DNA of 64,000 nt from Rhizobium rosettiformans (GCF_016806065.1 NZ_CP032405.1:1224501-1288500); one strand, 5' to 3'; counted from the first letter of the stretch, positions 34,050 to 44,411 are shown. The notes: a model not told the origin generated them from the sequence alone. Program-made: numbers and translations.

Positions 34050-35921
34050 TCAAGATGCCAATTTACTAACTTGGGTTTTGCGCAGATGCGCGACAAGCAA
34101 AGCGACCGCCGCAGGGGTCATTCCTTCAAGTCGACTTGCCTGGGCGATATTGCGGGGCTTTCTGGCCATCAACTTGGCCTTCAACTCATTAGAGAGACCA
34201 GATAGCAACGAATAGTCGAAATCATCGGGGATCACGCGCTCTTCTTCAGCCCGCAAGCCCTCGATATCCGCCGACTGCCTTTCGAGATAGACATGGTACA
34301 GGCAGTCGATCTCGACGGCGGCAGCGATCTTCGCATCAGTGGCCTTTAGTTCAGGCCAGACTTGAACAACCTGATCCCAGCTTATGTCCGGGTACGACAG
34401 GATCTCTCGCGCCGAACGACGACGGCCATCCTGATTGATCGCCACTCCGGCAATAGCCATCTCATTGGGCGAGGCGGTAAGCGCACCAAGCTGCTCGTAT
34501 AGTCCTTCACGCTGCGCGCGATAGGTCTGGAATTTTCTGGACCGTTCAGAAGACACGCAACCCAGCTCAATGCCATAGGGCGTGAGCCGCATGTCGGCAT
34601 TGTCAGCCCTCAATGACAGGCGATACTCGGCCCGGGAGGTAAACATACGATAGGGCTCTGCTACCCCGCGCGATGTCAGATCATCGATCATCACGCCGAT
34701 ATAGGAATCCGTACGGCTGAAGGAGAAACCACTTTGACCGGCTGCAAGCCGTGCGGCATTGATCCCCGCCAGCAACCCTTGCGCCCCGGCCTCTTCATAA
34801 CCAGTGGTGCCATTGATCTGACCAGCGAGGTACAAACCCTTCACACCTTTAACAGCCAGCGATAGGTCGAGCTGCTGTGGATCGACATAGTCATACTCGA
34901 TGGCATAACCGGGCTGGAGAATTCGGACATTCTCCAGACCCGGGATCGACCGTATGAATAGCTCCTGCACATCTTCCGGCAGCGAGGTCGAGATCCCGTT
35001 CGGATAGATCGTGACATCATCCAATCCTTCAGGCTCCAGAAAAATCTGATGACCATCACGATCGCCGAAACGATTGATCTTGTCCTCAATGGACGGACAA
35101 TACCGCGGACCGACACCTTCGATCTGGCCGGAATACATGGCCGAGCGGTGGATGTTCTCCCGGATGATCCGATGGGTTTCAGCCGTCGTTCGCGTGATGC
35201 CGCAAGCGATCTGTGGCGTCGTGACGACTTCCGTCATGAATGAGAATGGGATCGGATTCTCATCCGCTTCCTGAACTTCAAGCTCGTCCCAGCGGATTGT
35301 ATTGCGATCGAGGCGCGCGGGGGTACCGGTCTTGAGGCGACCGAGCTTCAGGCCCAACGCTGCCAAGTCATCACTGACACCCAGGGCAGGGGCCTCGCCA
35401 ACACGGCCAGCAGCAATCTTTGTGTCACCGATGTGGATCAGACCGTTGAGAAAAGTACCAGTTGTCAAGACGACTGCAGCAGCACGGAGCTGCTGCCTGT
35501 CACCAAGAATCACACCATTTATTTCGGAAGAGTCACGAACAAATCCGACCACGCCACCTTCGATGATGTCGAGATTAGGAATCTCCGCGAGCAGACGCTG
35601 AACAGCCAGTCGATAGAGCTTTCGATCCGCCTGGGTGCGCGGCCCCCAAACAGCCGGACCCTTCTTCCGGTTCAGCATACGGAATTGAATTCCGCCTTCG
35701 TCCGCCGCGCGACCCATAATGCCGTCAAGCGCATCGATCTCACGGACAAGATGCCCTTTTCCCAAGCCGCCAATCGCCGGATTGCAGGACATGACGCCGA
35801 TTGTTGCAGCCTTGTGGGTCACGAGCGCGGTTTTAGCACCCATTCGTGCAGCCGCTGCGGCTGCTTCGGTACCCGCATGACCGCCACCAACAACAATTAC
35901 ATCGAAATGTCTCTCAGACAT
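34050..35921 (-). CDS. mnmG: tRNA uridine-34 carboxymethylaminomethyl modification enzyme MnmG
   Basis: The FAD-containing subunit that with MnmE installs carboxymethylaminomethyl groups on wobble U34 of several tRNAs. It has 623 residues. The FAD site [21 protein letters not shown] lies near residue 8 (read with its GGGHAGTE core). [21 protein letters not shown] follows, then [44 protein letters not shown] and the C-terminal MnmE-contacting helices. ATG 35921 ([17 protein letters not shown]) is the family start. It lies in order mnmE-mnmG-rsmG, with parS site 2 just upstream. Confidence 0.98.
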   Translation of the reverse strand: MSERHFDVIVVGGGHAGTEAAAAAARMGAKTALVTHKAATIGVMSCNPAIGGLGKGHLVREIDALDGIMGRAADEGGIQFRMLNRKKGPAVWGPRTQADRKLYRLAVQRLLAEIPNLDIIEGGVVGFVRDSSEINGVILGDRQQLRAAAVVLTTGTFLNGLIHIGDTKIAAGRVGEAPALGVSDDLAALGLKLGRLKTGTPARLDRNTIRWDELEVQEADENPIPFSFMTEVVTTPQIACGITRTTAETHRIIRENIHRSAMYSGQIEGVGPRYCPSIEDKINRFGDRDGHQIFLEPEGLDDVTIYPNGISTSLPEDVQELFIRSIPGLENVRILQPGYAIEYDYVDPQQLDLSLAVKGVKGLYLAGQINGTTGYEEAGAQGLLAGINAARLAAGQSGFSFSRTDSYIGVMIDDLTSRGVAEPYRMFTSRAEYRLSLRADNADMRLTPYGIELGCVSSERSRKFQTYRAQREGLYEQLGALTASPNEMAIAGVAINQDGRRRSAREILSYPDISWDQVVQVWPELKATDAKIAAAVEIDCLYHVYLERQSADIEGLRAEEERVIPDDFDYSLLSGLSNELKAKLMARKPRNIAQASRLEGMTPAAVALLVAHLRKTQVSKLAS

Positions 35922-35936
35922 GATCGCGGTACAGCC

Positions 35937-35952
35937 TGTTTCACGTGAATCA
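35937..35952. promoter_or_regulatory. parS site 2 (between mnmE and mnmG)
   Basis: TGTTTCACGTGAATCA has 15 of 16 matches to the parS consensus. It occupies most of the 28-base gap between mnmE and mnmG, and its last three bases form the mnmE stop codon on the minus strand. It lies about 4.6 kb left of the origin candidate. Confidence 0.9.
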
Positions 35953-37287
35953 CTTCCCGACACAGAATTCGGAGAAGATTTTACCCAAAAGCGTTTCGGT
36001 ATCGATTCGACCGGTCACTCTCGCCAGTTCGACGGACGCCAGTCGCAGCTCTTCGGCACGGATCTCGAGGGGCAAGAAACTACCCTCGAGCGCGGACGCA
36101 AGATGTCTCGACGCCAGCCGAAGGCGCTCTGCATGCCTCAAACGACTGGGAATTGCAAGGCTCTCGACCTGCGTATGGCTACGCACCGCATCAAGCAGCC
36201 GTAGCCTCAGGGTTTCCAACCCTTCTCCTGACGCGGATGAAACGTGGAAAGCGCAAGCAGAGCTAGGCACTAGATTGCTGGCAAGGTCGCTCTTCGTCCC
36301 GATACACAGTGTGGGGCGGTCGAAATCTATCGGCTGCGCTTTCGGCTGCTCGGACAGATCGATCAGATGCAGAACAAGGTCTGCATCATTGATCGTCCTG
36401 AAGGCACGACGGATCCCCTCTTGCTCAACCACATCGTCTGTGTCTCTGAGACCAGCAGTATCGGAGAGTTCAAACTTATATCCGTCAATATCCAATTCAC
36501 AACGAACTACATCGCGCGTCGTGCCGGCTACAGGTGTCACAATCGCCACGTCGCGCTGTGCCAGCGCATTCATCAGGCTTGATTTCCCGGCATTCGGCAG
36601 ACCGGCCAGCGCCACCTTGAAACCATCGCGGATGATCTCGCCGGCCCGAAGATTTCCGATTGCCCGATCCACCTGTAACTTAAGATCCTCGACATCGGCC
36701 CAGATACGATCGGACACCGAACCTGGGATATCGCCCTCGTCGCTGAAGTCCAATTCGGCTTCGAGCATGGCGCGCACGAAAACAAGTTTCTCACGCCATT
36801 CATCGTAGACCGCGGACAAATGACCATTGGCCTGTTCACCCGCAAGCCTTCTCTGCATCTCGGTCTCGGCGCTCAGAAGATCGGCGAGACCTTCGACCTC
36901 TACAAGATCCATCTTGCCGTTTTCAAACGCGCGTCTCGAGAACTCGCCCGCTTCGGCCAATCTAATCCCGTTGAATCCGGCTAATGATCGAAGTGCCGCG
37001 TTCACGACGGCACGGCCGCCATGCAGATGCAATTCCACACAGTCTTCGCCGGTGAACGAATTGGGCGCTGGGAAAATGAGAACGAGACCCCGATCAAGAA
37101 ACTCGCCGCTCGTCGTCCGGATCGTCCGAAGACCTGCCAGGCGCGGCTCCGGCAGCGACCCGACCATCTTGCTGACAACTTCGAAGCTTCCTGGACCGCT
37201 GACCCTGATAACAGCAACGCCGGCGGGTAGACCGCCGGACGCAAGGGCACAAATAGTATCGGAACGAGCGGTCACGAGATCACTCAC
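35950..37287 (-). CDS. mnmE: tRNA modification GTPase MnmE
   Basis: A GTPase partner of MnmG in U34 tRNA modification. It has 445 residues. The N-terminal tetrahydrofolate-binding domain starts [23 protein letters not shown]. The embedded G domain has [18 protein letters not shown] near residue 225, GTTRDV near 250 and [10 protein letters not shown] near 272. The C-terminus ends in the invariant FCVGK. The start codon is GTG 37287. It sits between rho and mnmG, 39 bases after rho. Confidence 0.97.
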   Translation of the reverse strand: MSDLVTARSDTICALASGGLPAGVAVIRVSGPGSFEVVSKMVGSLPEPRLAGLRTIRTTSGEFLDRGLVLIFPAPNSFTGEDCVELHLHGGRAVVNAALRSLAGFNGIRLAEAGEFSRRAFENGKMDLVEVEGLADLLSAETEMQRRLAGEQANGHLSAVYDEWREKLVFVRAMLEAELDFSDEGDIPGSVSDRIWADVEDLKLQVDRAIGNLRAGEIIRDGFKVALAGLPNAGKSSLMNALAQRDVAIVTPVAGTTRDVVRCELDIDGYKFELSDTAGLRDTDDVVEQEGIRRAFRTINDADLVLHLIDLSEQPKAQPIDFDRPTLCIGTKSDLASNLVPSSACAFHVSSASGEGLETLRLRLLDAVRSHTQVESLAIPSRLRHAERLRLASRHLASALEGSFLPLEIRAEELRLASVELARVTGRIDTETLLGKIFSEFCVGK

Positions 37288-37326
37288 AGGCGAAGCCTGA
37301 GGCTGCCGGCCGGAACCGGCAGAACA

Positions 37327-38592
37327 TCAGGTGTTCATCGAGTCGAAGAAGTCGCCGTTGTTCTTCGTCTGCTTGAGTTTGTCGATGAGGAATTCGATGG
37401 CGTCGGTCGTGCCCATCGGCGCAAGAATACGGCGCAGAACGAAAATCTTCTGGAGATCCTGGCGCGGAACCAAGAGATCTTCCTTACGCGTACCGGACTT
37501 GAGGATGTCCATCGCGGGGAAGATGCGCTTGTCCGCGACCTTGCGATCGAGAACGATTTCCGAGTTACCCGTGCCCTTGAACTCTTCGAAGATGACTTCG
37601 TCCATGCGGCTACCTGTGTCGATCAGCGCCGTTGCGATTATCGTCAGCGAACCGCCTTCTTCGATGTTGCGGGCTGCACCGAAGAAGCGCTTCGGACGCT
37701 GCAATGCATTGGCATCGACACCACCGGTCAAAACCTTGCCGGAAGACGGGACCACGGTGTTGTAAGCACGGCCGAGGCGCGTAATGGAATCGAGCAGAAT
37801 GACGACGTCTCGGCCGTGTTCGACAAGACGCTTGGCCTTTTCAATGACCATTTCGGCCACCTGCACGTGACGAACCGCGGGTTCGTCGAACGTTGAAGAA
37901 ACGACTTCACCGCGGACCGAACGCTGCATGTCGGTCACTTCTTCCGGACGTTCGTCGATCAGAAGGACGATCAGATAACATTCCGGATGGTTGGCCGTGA
38001 TCGAATGCGCGATATTCTGCAGAATGACGGTCTTACCGGTGCGCGGCGGTGCGACGATCAGGCCGCGCTGGCCCTTGCCGAGCGGCGCCACGAGATCGAT
38101 GACGCGCGCAGACAGATCCTTCGACGTCGGAACATCGAGTTCCATCTTGAAGCGCTCGTTTGGATAGAGCGGCGTCAGGTTGTCGAAATGCACCTTGTGG
38201 CGGATCTTTTCGGGATCCTCGAAATTGATCGTGTTGACCTTCAGCAGGGCGAAATAGCGCTCGCCTTCCTTCGGTCCCCGGATTGGACCTTCGACGGTAT
38301 CGCCGGTCTTCAACGAGAAGCGGCGGATCTGTGAGGGCGAAATATAGATATCATCAGGGCCGGGGAGGTAATTCGCGTTTGCAGAACGCAGGAAACCGAA
38401 GCCATCCTGCAGAACTTCCACGACGCCTTCGCCGATGATCTCAACATCCTGGCTCGCCAGCATCTTCAAGATCGCAAACATCAGCTCCTGCTTGCGCATC
38501 GTGCTCGCGTTTTCAACTTCGAGCGATTCAGCAAAGGTCAGGAGATCGGTCGGCGATTTGCTTTTGAGTTCTTGTAGCTTCATTTCAGCCAT
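37327..38592 (-). CDS. rho: Transcription termination factor Rho
   Basis: A hexameric RNA helicase that terminates transcription. It has 421 residues. The N-terminal [21 protein letters not shown] and the cold-shock-like RNA-binding domain ([29 protein letters not shown]) lie before residue 110. The Walker A motif [12 protein letters not shown] lies near 180, Walker [17 protein letters not shown] near 270, and the R-loop [17 protein letters not shown] near 330. ATG 38592 gives [10 protein letters not shown], the usual alphaproteobacterial start, though no strong ribosome-binding site precedes it. Confidence 0.98.
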   Translation of the reverse strand: MAEMKLQELKSKSPTDLLTFAESLEVENASTMRKQELMFAILKMLASQDVEIIGEGVVEVLQDGFGFLRSANANYLPGPDDIYISPSQIRRFSLKTGDTVEGPIRGPKEGERYFALLKVNTINFEDPEKIRHKVHFDNLTPLYPNERFKMELDVPTSKDLSARVIDLVAPLGKGQRGLIVAPPRTGKTVILQNIAHSITANHPECYLIVLLIDERPEEVTDMQRSVRGEVVSSTFDEPAVRHVQVAEMVIEKAKRLVEHGRDVVILLDSITRLGRAYNTVVPSSGKVLTGGVDANALQRPKRFFGAARNIEEGGSLTIIATALIDTGSRMDEVIFEEFKGTGNSEIVLDRKVADKRIFPAMDILKSGTRKEDLLVPRQDLQKIFVLRRILAPMGTTDAIEFLIDKLKQTKNNGDFFDSMNT

Positions 38593-38785
38593 GAAGAGGG
38601 ACCACGTCAGATAGAATTTTCAAGGGGAACGGCGAGCTGGTGGAATTCGGTACGATCGCGAGAGCCGCAAATGACTGAATAGTACGCAAGCCAAAAGAAG
38701 GAAGTGGCGCGAAAATAGCGACTCGCGGATTCGACCGCAAGCGAAAAGCCGCCACCGGCAAAAATAAAGCGTGATCGGACCGAGA
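38593..38785 (-). promoter_or_regulatory. hemJ-rho intergenic leader
   Basis: A 193-base leader between hemJ and rho on the same strand. Rho genes are often controlled by their own product acting in a long leader; the length would fit, but I see no clear hairpin with a T-run and no assignable promoter. Confidence 0.3.
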
Positions 38786-39322
38786 TCAGAACGGTTTGAC
38801 GATGGCAAGCACCACAATCAGGATCATCAGCAGGGTCGGCGCCTCGTTCATCATGCGCCAGTACCGCGGCGTTCCCACGTAGTCGCCGCGCCCGAACGAT
38901 TTGACCGCCTTGGCGAAATAGCCGTGAACACCGGACAGTGCGACCACGGCTGCGATCTTCGCATGCAGCCAACCACCTTGGAAACCAAAGACCTGCCAGG
39001 CCAGATATAGTCCCAGGATCCATGACACGATCATCGCCGGGGTCATGATGACCTTCATGAGCCTGGTTTCCATCACGGCAAATGTCTTTGCCTGCTGCGA
39101 CGACGGCTCGCAGTCGGAATGGTAGATGAAAAGCCGCGGCAGGTAGAGCATGCCTGCCATCCACGAGATGATGGCGATCACATGCAGCGCCTTGATCCAG
39201 GGATAAGCTTGGTCTGGTCCAGCCAGCATGATGCCGGCGCCGACGATGCCGAAGAAGACGAGAGCCGACGCGGCCTTGCGCGCTGCCCGCCTCCCGGGCT
39301 TGTCGTCGATCTGTTTTTCCAT
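38786..39322 (-). CDS. hemJ: Protoporphyrinogen IX oxidase HemJ
   Basis: An inner-membrane haem-binding protein that oxidises protoporphyrinogen IX to protoporphyrin IX, the penultimate step of haem synthesis in many alphaproteobacteria. It has 178 residues with about four hydrophobic helices. YPWIKALHVIAIISWMAGMLYLPRLFIYHSD carries the conserved histidine near residue 47, and LHAKIAAVVALSGVHGYFAK follows. It starts 2 bases after hemE, in one operon, so two steps of haem synthesis are cotranscribed leftward from the origin. Confidence 0.93.
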   Translation of the reverse strand: MEKQIDDKPGRRAARKAASALVFFGIVGAGIMLAGPDQAYPWIKALHVIAIISWMAGMLYLPRLFIYHSDCEPSSQQAKTFAVMETRLMKVIMTPAMIVSWILGLYLAWQVFGFQGGWLHAKIAAVVALSGVHGYFAKAVKSFGRGDYVGTPRYWRMMNEAPTLLMILIVVLAIVKPF

Positions 39323-39324
39323 GG

Positions 39325-40356
39325 TCAGCCGAAACTCCGAACCTGAGCGACGAGCTCGGTTACATGCTCCGGATCAGCCTGCGGCGTGATCCCATGGCCG
39401 AGATTGAAGATCAGCGGTCCATGACCGAGCGCCTGCAGGATCGCATCGATCCCGTCCTTGAGCGCTGGGCCACCAGCCACGACACGCATCGGATCCAGAT
39501 TGCCTTGAACAGGGCCATCCTTCTGCAGCTCGACAGCGAGGCTCAAGGGAACCGACCAATCGAGACCGATGGCGTCGGCGTTCGTGTCCTGGCGATAATT
39601 CTTCAGCAAGATCCCCGCGCCCTTGGCAAAGGCAATCACCTTCGCCTGAGGGCGACGAGACTTCACCGAGTCGATGATGCGCCGAACCGGCCGCACGGCG
39701 AAAGCCTCAAATTCAGTCTCGCCGAGAACACCTGCCCAAGAATCAAAGATCTGAACAGCATCCGCACCGGCATCGATCTGCTCGACGAGGTAATCGGCCG
39801 AGACGTCAGCTAGAAAATCGAGCAGACGGGCAAAGACCTCAGGATGGCGATAGGCGAAGAGACGGGCAGGGGCCTGGTCTGGCGTGCCATGTCCAGCGAT
39901 CATGTAGGTCGCCACCGTCCAGGGAGCGCCACAGAAGCCAAGCAGGGTCGTTTCGCTGGGCAGTGCCCCACGCAGCCGTGAAACCGTCTCCATGACCGGC
40001 TTGAGGTGATCCAGGACGCCTTCCTGAGAAAGCGCCAGTATGCCGTCCGTATCGATGGGGTCCATCTGCGGACCATGGCCTTCGGTGAAGGTCACGTTGC
40101 GATGAAGCGCATCCGGGATAACCAGAATATCCGAAAACAGGATAGCTGCATCAAAGCCATATCGGCGGATCGGCTGAAGCGTCACTTCGGTCGCATACTC
40201 GGGTGAGTAACAGAGATCGAGAAAGCTCCCGGCCTTCTTCCGTGTTTCCCGATACTCCGGGAGATAACGGCCTGCCTGTCTCATGAGCCAGATGGGCGGC
40301 GGCGTGACCGTTTTCCCATTCAGAACGTCGAGGACTTTTCGGTTCGGCGTGCTCAA
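39325..40356 (-). CDS. hemE: Uroporphyrinogen decarboxylase
   Basis: Decarboxylates uroporphyrinogen III to coproporphyrinogen III in the cytoplasm. It has 343 residues. [18 protein letters not shown] near residue 22 is the N-terminal signature. [13 protein letters not shown] and [16 protein letters not shown] follow. The start codon is TTG 40356 ([14 protein letters not shown]): an in-frame stop lies 3 bases upstream and the next ATG would remove the RQAGRY segment. AAAGGG 8 bases upstream supports it. hemE beside the replication origin is the arrangement known from Caulobacter and other alphaproteobacteria. Confidence 0.97.
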   Translation of the reverse strand: MSTPNRKVLDVLNGKTVTPPPIWLMRQAGRYLPEYRETRKKAGSFLDLCYSPEYATEVTLQPIRRYGFDAAILFSDILVIPDALHRNVTFTEGHGPQMDPIDTDGILALSQEGVLDHLKPVMETVSRLRGALPSETTLLGFCGAPWTVATYMIAGHGTPDQAPARLFAYRHPEVFARLLDFLADVSADYLVEQIDAGADAVQIFDSWAGVLGETEFEAFAVRPVRRIIDSVKSRRPQAKVIAFAKGAGILLKNYRQDTNADAIGLDWSVPLSLAVELQKDGPVQGNLDPMRVVAGGPALKDGIDAILQALGHGPLIFNLGHGITPQADPEHVTELVAQVRSFG

Positions 40357-40503
40357 GGCTCAGGCCCTTTCAAAAAAGAAAAGAGATATTGAATCTTCTT
40401 CTATTTCTAAGAGTCTCTGACTATCAAGGATTAATCGACGATCACAGCTTGTTCCCAATCCGGGATTTCAGTCGATAGTCGAGGCACCAAGTTCGCTCCG
40501 GCT

Positions 40504-40521
40504 CTGGGATAATGGGGATAA
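40504..40521 (-). promoter_or_regulatory. Two tandem weak DnaA boxes
   Basis: On the minus strand these read TTATCCCCA (40513-40521, 8 of 9 to TTATCCACA) and TTATCCCAG (40504-40512, core TTATCC only). The second is identical to the box at 40726 in the opposite orientation. Confidence 0.55.
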
Positions 40522-40595
40522 CTGCAAATTAACCCATGATTCCATGAATTTGCGATCCGAACAGAAATCGGATTAACGGAGGAGGAGGAGTCGAA

Positions 40596-40676
40596 ATGCG
40601 CAGAACGCTCTTGGGTCATCACCGTAATTCACAGCCCCCTGGAATCGAGAGCCTCTCGGGGTGCAATTGTGGATAA
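40596..40676 (+). CDS. Candidate 26-codon small reading frame inside oriC
   Basis: ATG 40596 is preceded by GGAGGAGGAGGAG (40578-40590), among the strongest ribosome-binding sites in the window, 5 bases upstream. The frame encodes 26 residues (MRRTLLGHHRNSQPPGIESL, then SGCNCG) and stops with a TAA that forms the last three bases of the perfect DnaA box at 40668-40676. I do not recognise the peptide. The GGA repeats could instead be an origin element read by chance as a ribosome-binding site. Confidence 0.3.
   Translation: MRRTLLGHHRNSQPPGIESLSGCNCG
40668..40676 (-). promoter_or_regulatory. Perfect DnaA box
   Basis: TGTGGATAA on the plus strand, a full 9 of 9 match to TTATCCACA on the minus strand. 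Confidence 0.85.
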
Positions 40677-40725
40677 ATCGGCACTTTTCCCACCCCTGAT
40701 CCGCCCCGCCCGCCATGGCCTCTGT

Positions 40726-40734
40726 TTATCCCAG
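40726..40734 (+). promoter_or_regulatory. Weak DnaA box
   Basis: TTATCCCAG keeps the TTATCC core (6 of 9). It lies 17 bases before the start of the pyruvate phosphate dikinase regulator gene. Confidence 0.45.
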
Positions 40735-40751
40735 ACTATCAACAGGGTGCG

Positions 40752-41582
40752 GTGAAGAACGTGGAGAACCGGAAAAACTTCTTCCATCTCCATCTGATTT
40801 CTGACTCGACGGGGGAGACTCTGATCTCGGCAGGTCGAGCAGCCGCCGCGCAATTTCGCGGTTCCAATGCCATCGAGCATGTTTATCCCCTGATCCGCAG
40901 CAAGAAACAGATCAAGGCGTTGATCGATGCGCTCGATCGCGAACCCGGTATCGTGCTCTACACGATCGTCGACCAGGATCTCGCAGCACTTGTCGAAACG
41001 GGATGTCATGAACTGGGCTTGCCCTGCGTCAACGTGCTGGCCCCGATCATCGAGAAGTTTCAGGATTATCTGGGTGCGCCGTCCCGCGGGCGTGTCGGTG
41101 CTCAACATGTTCTGAACGCCGAATATTTCGCACGCATCGAAGCGTTGAATTTTACCATGGATCATGACGATGGCCAGGCGCCGGAAGATTACGATCAGGC
41201 CGATGTCGTGATCATCGGCATCAGCCGCACCTCCAAGACCCCGACGAGCATCTATCTCGCCAATCGGGGCATCAAGACTGCGAACCTGCCGATCGTGCCG
41301 GGCGTTCCGCTGCCCGAAGGATTGTTGAAAGCAACACGGCCGCTGATCGTCGGACTCATCGCCACGTCGGACCGCATTTCCCAAGTTCGCGAGAACCGGG
41401 TCCTAGGCGCGACGATGGGCTATGACCGAAGCGAATATGTCGACCGCGCCTCGATCACGGAAGAGCTGAAATATGCCCGCTCGCTGTGTGCGCGCAACAA
41501 CTGGCCTCTGATCGACGTGACGCGCCGTTCAATCGAGGAGACGGCGGCGGCCATTGTTGCTCTGCGTCCCAAGCCGCGCTAA
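40752..41582 (+). CDS. Pyruvate, phosphate dikinase regulatory protein (kinase/pyrophosphorylase, DUF299)
   Basis: A bifunctional regulator that phosphorylates pyruvate phosphate dikinase with ADP and removes the phosphate with phosphate, switching the enzyme off and on. It has 276 residues. [27 protein letters not shown] is the family N-terminus. The P-loop-like [27 protein letters not shown] lies near residues 150-175, and [11 protein letters not shown] and LIGLI-type segments follow. The start codon is GTG 40752. It is the first rightward gene after the origin and probably cotranscribed with maf-aroE-coaE-dnaQ. Confidence 0.93.
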   Translation: MKNVENRKNFFHLHLISDSTGETLISAGRAAAAQFRGSNAIEHVYPLIRSKKQIKALIDALDREPGIVLYTIVDQDLAALVETGCHELGLPCVNVLAPIIEKFQDYLGAPSRGRVGAQHVLNAEYFARIEALNFTMDHDDGQAPEDYDQADVVIIGISRTSKTPTSIYLANRGIKTANLPIVPGVPLPEGLLKATRPLIVGLIATSDRISQVRENRVLGATMGYDRSEYVDRASITEELKYARSLCARNNWPLIDVTRRSIEETAAAIVALRPKPR

Positions 41583-41613
41583 TTCAGGACACTACCATTA
41601 CGAAGGTCTCAGC

Positions 41614-42213
41614 ATGGGTTCACCCTTGATTCTCGCGTCGGGCAGCACGGCGCGCCAGATGCTTTTGAAGAATGCCGGCCTCGACTTTGTCGCGATCCCT
41701 GCAACGGTGGATGAAAGAGCCATCGAAGACAATCTTCCGCTCGCAGGACGAGACCCCGTATCGGTTGCCCGGCATCTGGCACTGGCCAAGGCTACGAATG
41801 TGTCGGAGCGCTCTCCAGGCGCCTTCGTCATTGGCTGCGACCAGACCATGTCTCTCGGCAACCGGATCTTCCACAAGGCTGCTTCTCTGGACGAAGCTCG
41901 GCAGACCTTGATCAGCCTGCGCGGCAAGGCACACTTCCTGAACAGTGCAGTCTGTCTGGTTCGGGATGGTGAGCTGCTCTGGAGCGATGTGACCAAGGCC
42001 TGCATGCAGGTTCGCGATTTCTCGGATGAGTTCCTGGATGGCTATATCGAGCGGAATGGCAAGTCGATCTTATCCAGTGTCGGCTGCTATCAGCTTGAAG
42101 GGGAGGGCGTTCAGCTCTTCGATGCGATTGCCGGTGACTATTTCACCATCCTTGGTCTACCGCTTCTGCCGCTCCTCGCGGCTCTTCGTGAGCATGAGAT
42201 TAACCATGCGTGA
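41614..42213 (+). CDS. maf: Maf-family nucleotide pyrophosphatase
   Basis: A house-cleaning nucleoside triphosphate pyrophosphatase that removes modified or excess nucleotides. It has 199 residues. [21 protein letters not shown] is the substrate-binding N-terminus. [24 protein letters not shown] (catalytic aspartate), [15 protein letters not shown] and [30 protein letters not shown] follow. ATG 41614 is the family start. Its stop overlaps the aroE start by 8 bases (ATGCGTGA). Confidence 0.93.
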   Translation: MGSPLILASGSTARQMLLKNAGLDFVAIPATVDERAIEDNLPLAGRDPVSVARHLALAKATNVSERSPGAFVIGCDQTMSLGNRIFHKAASLDEARQTLISLRGKAHFLNSAVCLVRDGELLWSDVTKACMQVRDFSDEFLDGYIERNGKSILSSVGCYQLEGEGVQLFDAIAGDYFTILGLPLLPLLAALREHEINHA

Positions 42214-43066
42214 TTCACGTGAAACATTTTTGCCCCGTGCTTTTGTCGCCGGCTATCCAATCAAGCATTCTCGCTCCCCGATGATCCATGGACACTGGCT
42301 CGAAACCTATGGTCTGTCCGGTTCCTACGAGAAGATCGCGGTCGCGCCGGAGGGCTTTGCCGACTTCATGCTTCGTTTGAAAGACGCGGATAGTCCCTAT
42401 CGTGGTGGCAATATCACGATCCCGCACAAGGAGGCCGCGAGCAAGCTTGCCGATCGGATAGACCCGGTCGCCGAAGAGCTCGGAGCGGCCAATACGCTCT
42501 GGCGGGAAGACGGGCTTCTGCATGCGACCAACACCGACGGCATCGGCTTTGTTGCCAATCTGGATTCGCAGCACCCGGGATGGGACAAGGTCGAACGCGC
42601 TGTGGTCTTGGGAGCAGGCGGCGCCAGCCGCGCAATTCTGCAGGCTCTTCGTGATCGTGGCATACCCGAAGTTCACGTGGTCAACCGAACCGTCGAGCGC
42701 GCGCAGGAACTCGTAGACCGCTTCGGGGCACCGCTCCAAGCTCACGGGATGGACGCCCTTAACTCTCTCCTGGAGGGCGCCGGGCTCTTCGTGAACACGT
42801 CATCCCTCGGGATGGATGGAACGGCAGCGCCCGTTCTTCCCTTCGACAGGATGAGGGAAGATGCCGTTGTCACCGATATCGTCTACGTGCCGCTGAAGAC
42901 GCCGTTCATTCAACAGGCAGAGCAGATTGGTCTGCCGACGGTCGATGGTCTGGGCATGCTTTTGCATCAGGCTGTGCCGGGGTTTGAACGATGGTTCGGA
43001 CAAAAGCCCGAAGTTACCGCCGCCTTGCGCCAGCTCGTGCTCGATGACATCAAGGCGCATGCATGA
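42206..43066 (+). CDS. aroE: Shikimate dehydrogenase
   Basis: Reduces 3-dehydroshikimate to shikimate with NADPH in aromatic amino-acid synthesis. It has 286 residues. [26 protein letters not shown] is the N-terminal substrate site. [12 protein letters not shown] carries the catalytic lysine near residue 73. The cofactor loop [13 protein letters not shown] lies near 133, followed by [10 protein letters not shown] and [12 protein letters not shown] 42206 overlaps the end of maf, and residues 3-7 (DSRET) are encoded by parS site 3. coaE starts within the last four bases. Confidence 0.97.
   Translation: MRDSRETFLPRAFVAGYPIKHSRSPMIHGHWLETYGLSGSYEKIAVAPEGFADFMLRLKDADSPYRGGNITIPHKEAASKLADRIDPVAEELGAANTLWREDGLLHATNTDGIGFVANLDSQHPGWDKVERAVVLGAGGASRAILQALRDRGIPEVHVVNRTVERAQELVDRFGAPLQAHGMDALNSLLEGAGLFVNTSSLGMDGTAAPVLPFDRMREDAVVTDIVYVPLKTPFIQQAEQIGLPTVDGLGMLLHQAVPGFERWFGQKPEVTAALRQLVLDDIKAHA
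42211..42226. promoter_or_regulatory. parS site 3 (within aroE)
   Basis: TGATTCACGTGAAACA has 15 of 16 matches to the parS consensus. It lies at codons 2-7 of aroE, about 1.7 kb right of the origin candidate, the closest of the four. Confidence 0.9.
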
Positions 43067-43668
43067 TCATCGTGGGGCTCACAGGCTCGATCGGCATGGG
43101 CAAGTCCACGACTGCCGCGCTCTTTGCCGACGAGGGTGTGCCCGTCAATGACGCTGATCGCGTGGTTCACGAACTGTATCGGTCGGAAGCCGTGGCACCC
43201 ATTGCGGGCCTCTTTCCCGACGCCATCGTCGACGGCATTGTCGATCGCGCGAAGCTGTCGGCGAATCTGGCAAAGAATCCGGCTAAGTTTAAAGAGCTAG
43301 AGGCCATCGTTCATCCCCTCGTGCGCGACAAGGAACACGCTTTCCTTGACGAGCAAAGCGCACTCGGCCATGCCCTTGTCCTTCTCGACATTCCCCTCTT
43401 GTTCGAGACCGGTGGCGAAAAGCGTGTGGACCGGATCGTTGTCGTCAGTTGCGAACCTGAGCTGCAGAGAGAAAGAGTGCTGGCACGACCGGGAATGACG
43501 GAAGAGAAATTTCAGCTGATCCTATCGAGGCAGGTTCCGGATGCACAAAAGCGTGCCCGGGCCGATTACGTCATTGATACCGGCCACGGGATTGACAGCG
43601 CGCGCGCCCAAGTCAAAACGATCGTCAGAGAACTACGCGAACAGGCGGAGCGGACAGACAATGCGTGA
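43063..43668 (+). CDS. coaE: Dephospho-CoA kinase
   Basis: Phosphorylates dephospho-CoA to coenzyme A, the last step of the pathway. It has 201 residues. The P-loop [21 protein letters not shown] starts at residue 5 (core GSIGMGKST). [34 protein letters not shown] and [36 protein letters not shown] follow in order. It starts ATGA with the aroE stop and overlaps dnaQ by 8 bases. Confidence 0.96.
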   Translation: MIIVGLTGSIGMGKSTTAALFADEGVPVNDADRVVHELYRSEAVAPIAGLFPDAIVDGIVDRAKLSANLAKNPAKFKELEAIVHPLVRDKEHAFLDEQSALGHALVLLDIPLLFETGGEKRVDRIVVVSCEPELQRERVLARPGMTEEKFQLILSRQVPDAQKRARADYVIDTGHGIDSARAQVKTIVRELREQAERTDNA

Positions 43669-44362
43669 GATCATCTTCGACACGGAAACGACCGGGCTCG
43701 ACAACAAGGCTGACCGGGTCATCGAAATCGGTGGCATCGAATTGCTCAATCATTTTCCGACCGGTCGCACCTTTCATGTCTATATCAATCCCGGCGACCG
43801 CAAGGTTCATCCCGATGCATTGGCGGTGCACGGCATCACCGACGAATTTCTGAAAGACAAACCGGTGTTCGCCGAGATCGTTTCCGACCTCCAGGAATTC
43901 TTCGAAGGGGCGAAGTGGATTGCTCACAACGCCTCATTCGACATGGGCTTCATCAACGCTGAATTCGACCGCTTGAGCCTCGCGCCGGTTCCTTCCGACA
44001 TGGTCATCGACACGCTGGCGCTCGCACGCCGGAAACATCCGATGGGGCCGAACTCGCTGGACGCCCTCTGCCGTCGATACGGTATCGACAACTCGCATCG
44101 TACGAAGCACGGCGCTCTACTCGACTCCGAACTGCTCGCCGAAGTCTATATCGAGATGCTGGGTGGTCGGCAGGCGGCACTGGGTCTGACGACCATCGAG
44201 ACGCGGCGGAACCAGTCGAACGAAATCGATGATGTGATCGAGATCAGCTATGATCGCCCGCGCGCTCTTGCGTCCCGCCTATCCGCAGCGGAGGTGGAAG
44301 GTCACGCCAAACTCGTCGGCCGTCTCGGCGGTAAGGCCATCTGGTCGAAATACGACGCATGA
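43661..44362 (+). CDS. dnaQ: DNA polymerase III epsilon subunit (proofreading exonuclease)
   Basis: The 3'-5' exonuclease of the replicative polymerase. It has 233 residues. The DEDD-type motifs are complete: Exo [10 protein letters not shown] at residues 6-14, Exo [17 protein letters not shown] near 90, and Exo [21 protein letters not shown] near 150. The C-terminal 50 residues contact the polymerase subunit. ATG 43661 overlaps coaE. It ends the origin-proximal rightward operon at a terminator. Confidence 0.97.
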   Translation: MREIIFDTETTGLDNKADRVIEIGGIELLNHFPTGRTFHVYINPGDRKVHPDALAVHGITDEFLKDKPVFAEIVSDLQEFFEGAKWIAHNASFDMGFINAEFDRLSLAPVPSDMVIDTLALARRKHPMGPNSLDALCRRYGIDNSHRTKHGALLDSELLAEVYIEMLGGRQAALGLTTIETRRNQSNEIDDVIEISYDRPRALASRLSAAEVEGHAKLVGRLGGKAIWSKYDA

Positions 44363-44386
44363 AAAAAGGGCCCGCGAGGGCCCTTT
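44362..44386. terminator. Bidirectional terminator between dnaQ and secB
   Basis: AAAGGGCCC (44365-44373) and GGGCCCTTT (44378-44386) form a perfect 9-pair stem with loop GCGA. On the minus strand it is followed by TTT, giving six T with the stem base, so it is strongest for secB. Confidence 0.85.
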
Positions 44387-44411
44387 GCTTTGGCATATAC
44401 GGAATGCTCGC

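Larger units (their letters stand above)
40357..40751. other. Candidate chromosomal replication origin (oriC)
   Basis: A 395-base gap between the divergent genes hemE and the pyruvate phosphate dikinase regulator, the place of the Caulobacter origin. It contains a perfect DnaA box and three weaker ones, and an AT-rich stretch at 40371-40410 (9 of 40 bases are G or C) that could unwind. Five GANTC methylation sites lie at 40391, 40411, 40538, 40588 and 40642, where about one or two would be expected by chance. Three TTAA motifs could be CtrA half-sites, but no full TTAA-N7-TTAA is present. A CGAGAG-C-CTCTCG dyad lies at 40646-40658. Gene orientation flips here and four parS-like sites surround it. 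Origin activity is inferred. Confidence 0.85.

Noticed and set aside
38607..39164. A 185-codon frame overlapping hemJ on the same strand
   Set aside because: It is out of frame with the clear HemJ sequence, has low-complexity content and no ribosome-binding site.
40431..40622. A 63-codon minus-strand frame across oriC
   Set aside because: No ribosome-binding site and no recognisable content; it runs through intergenic elements.
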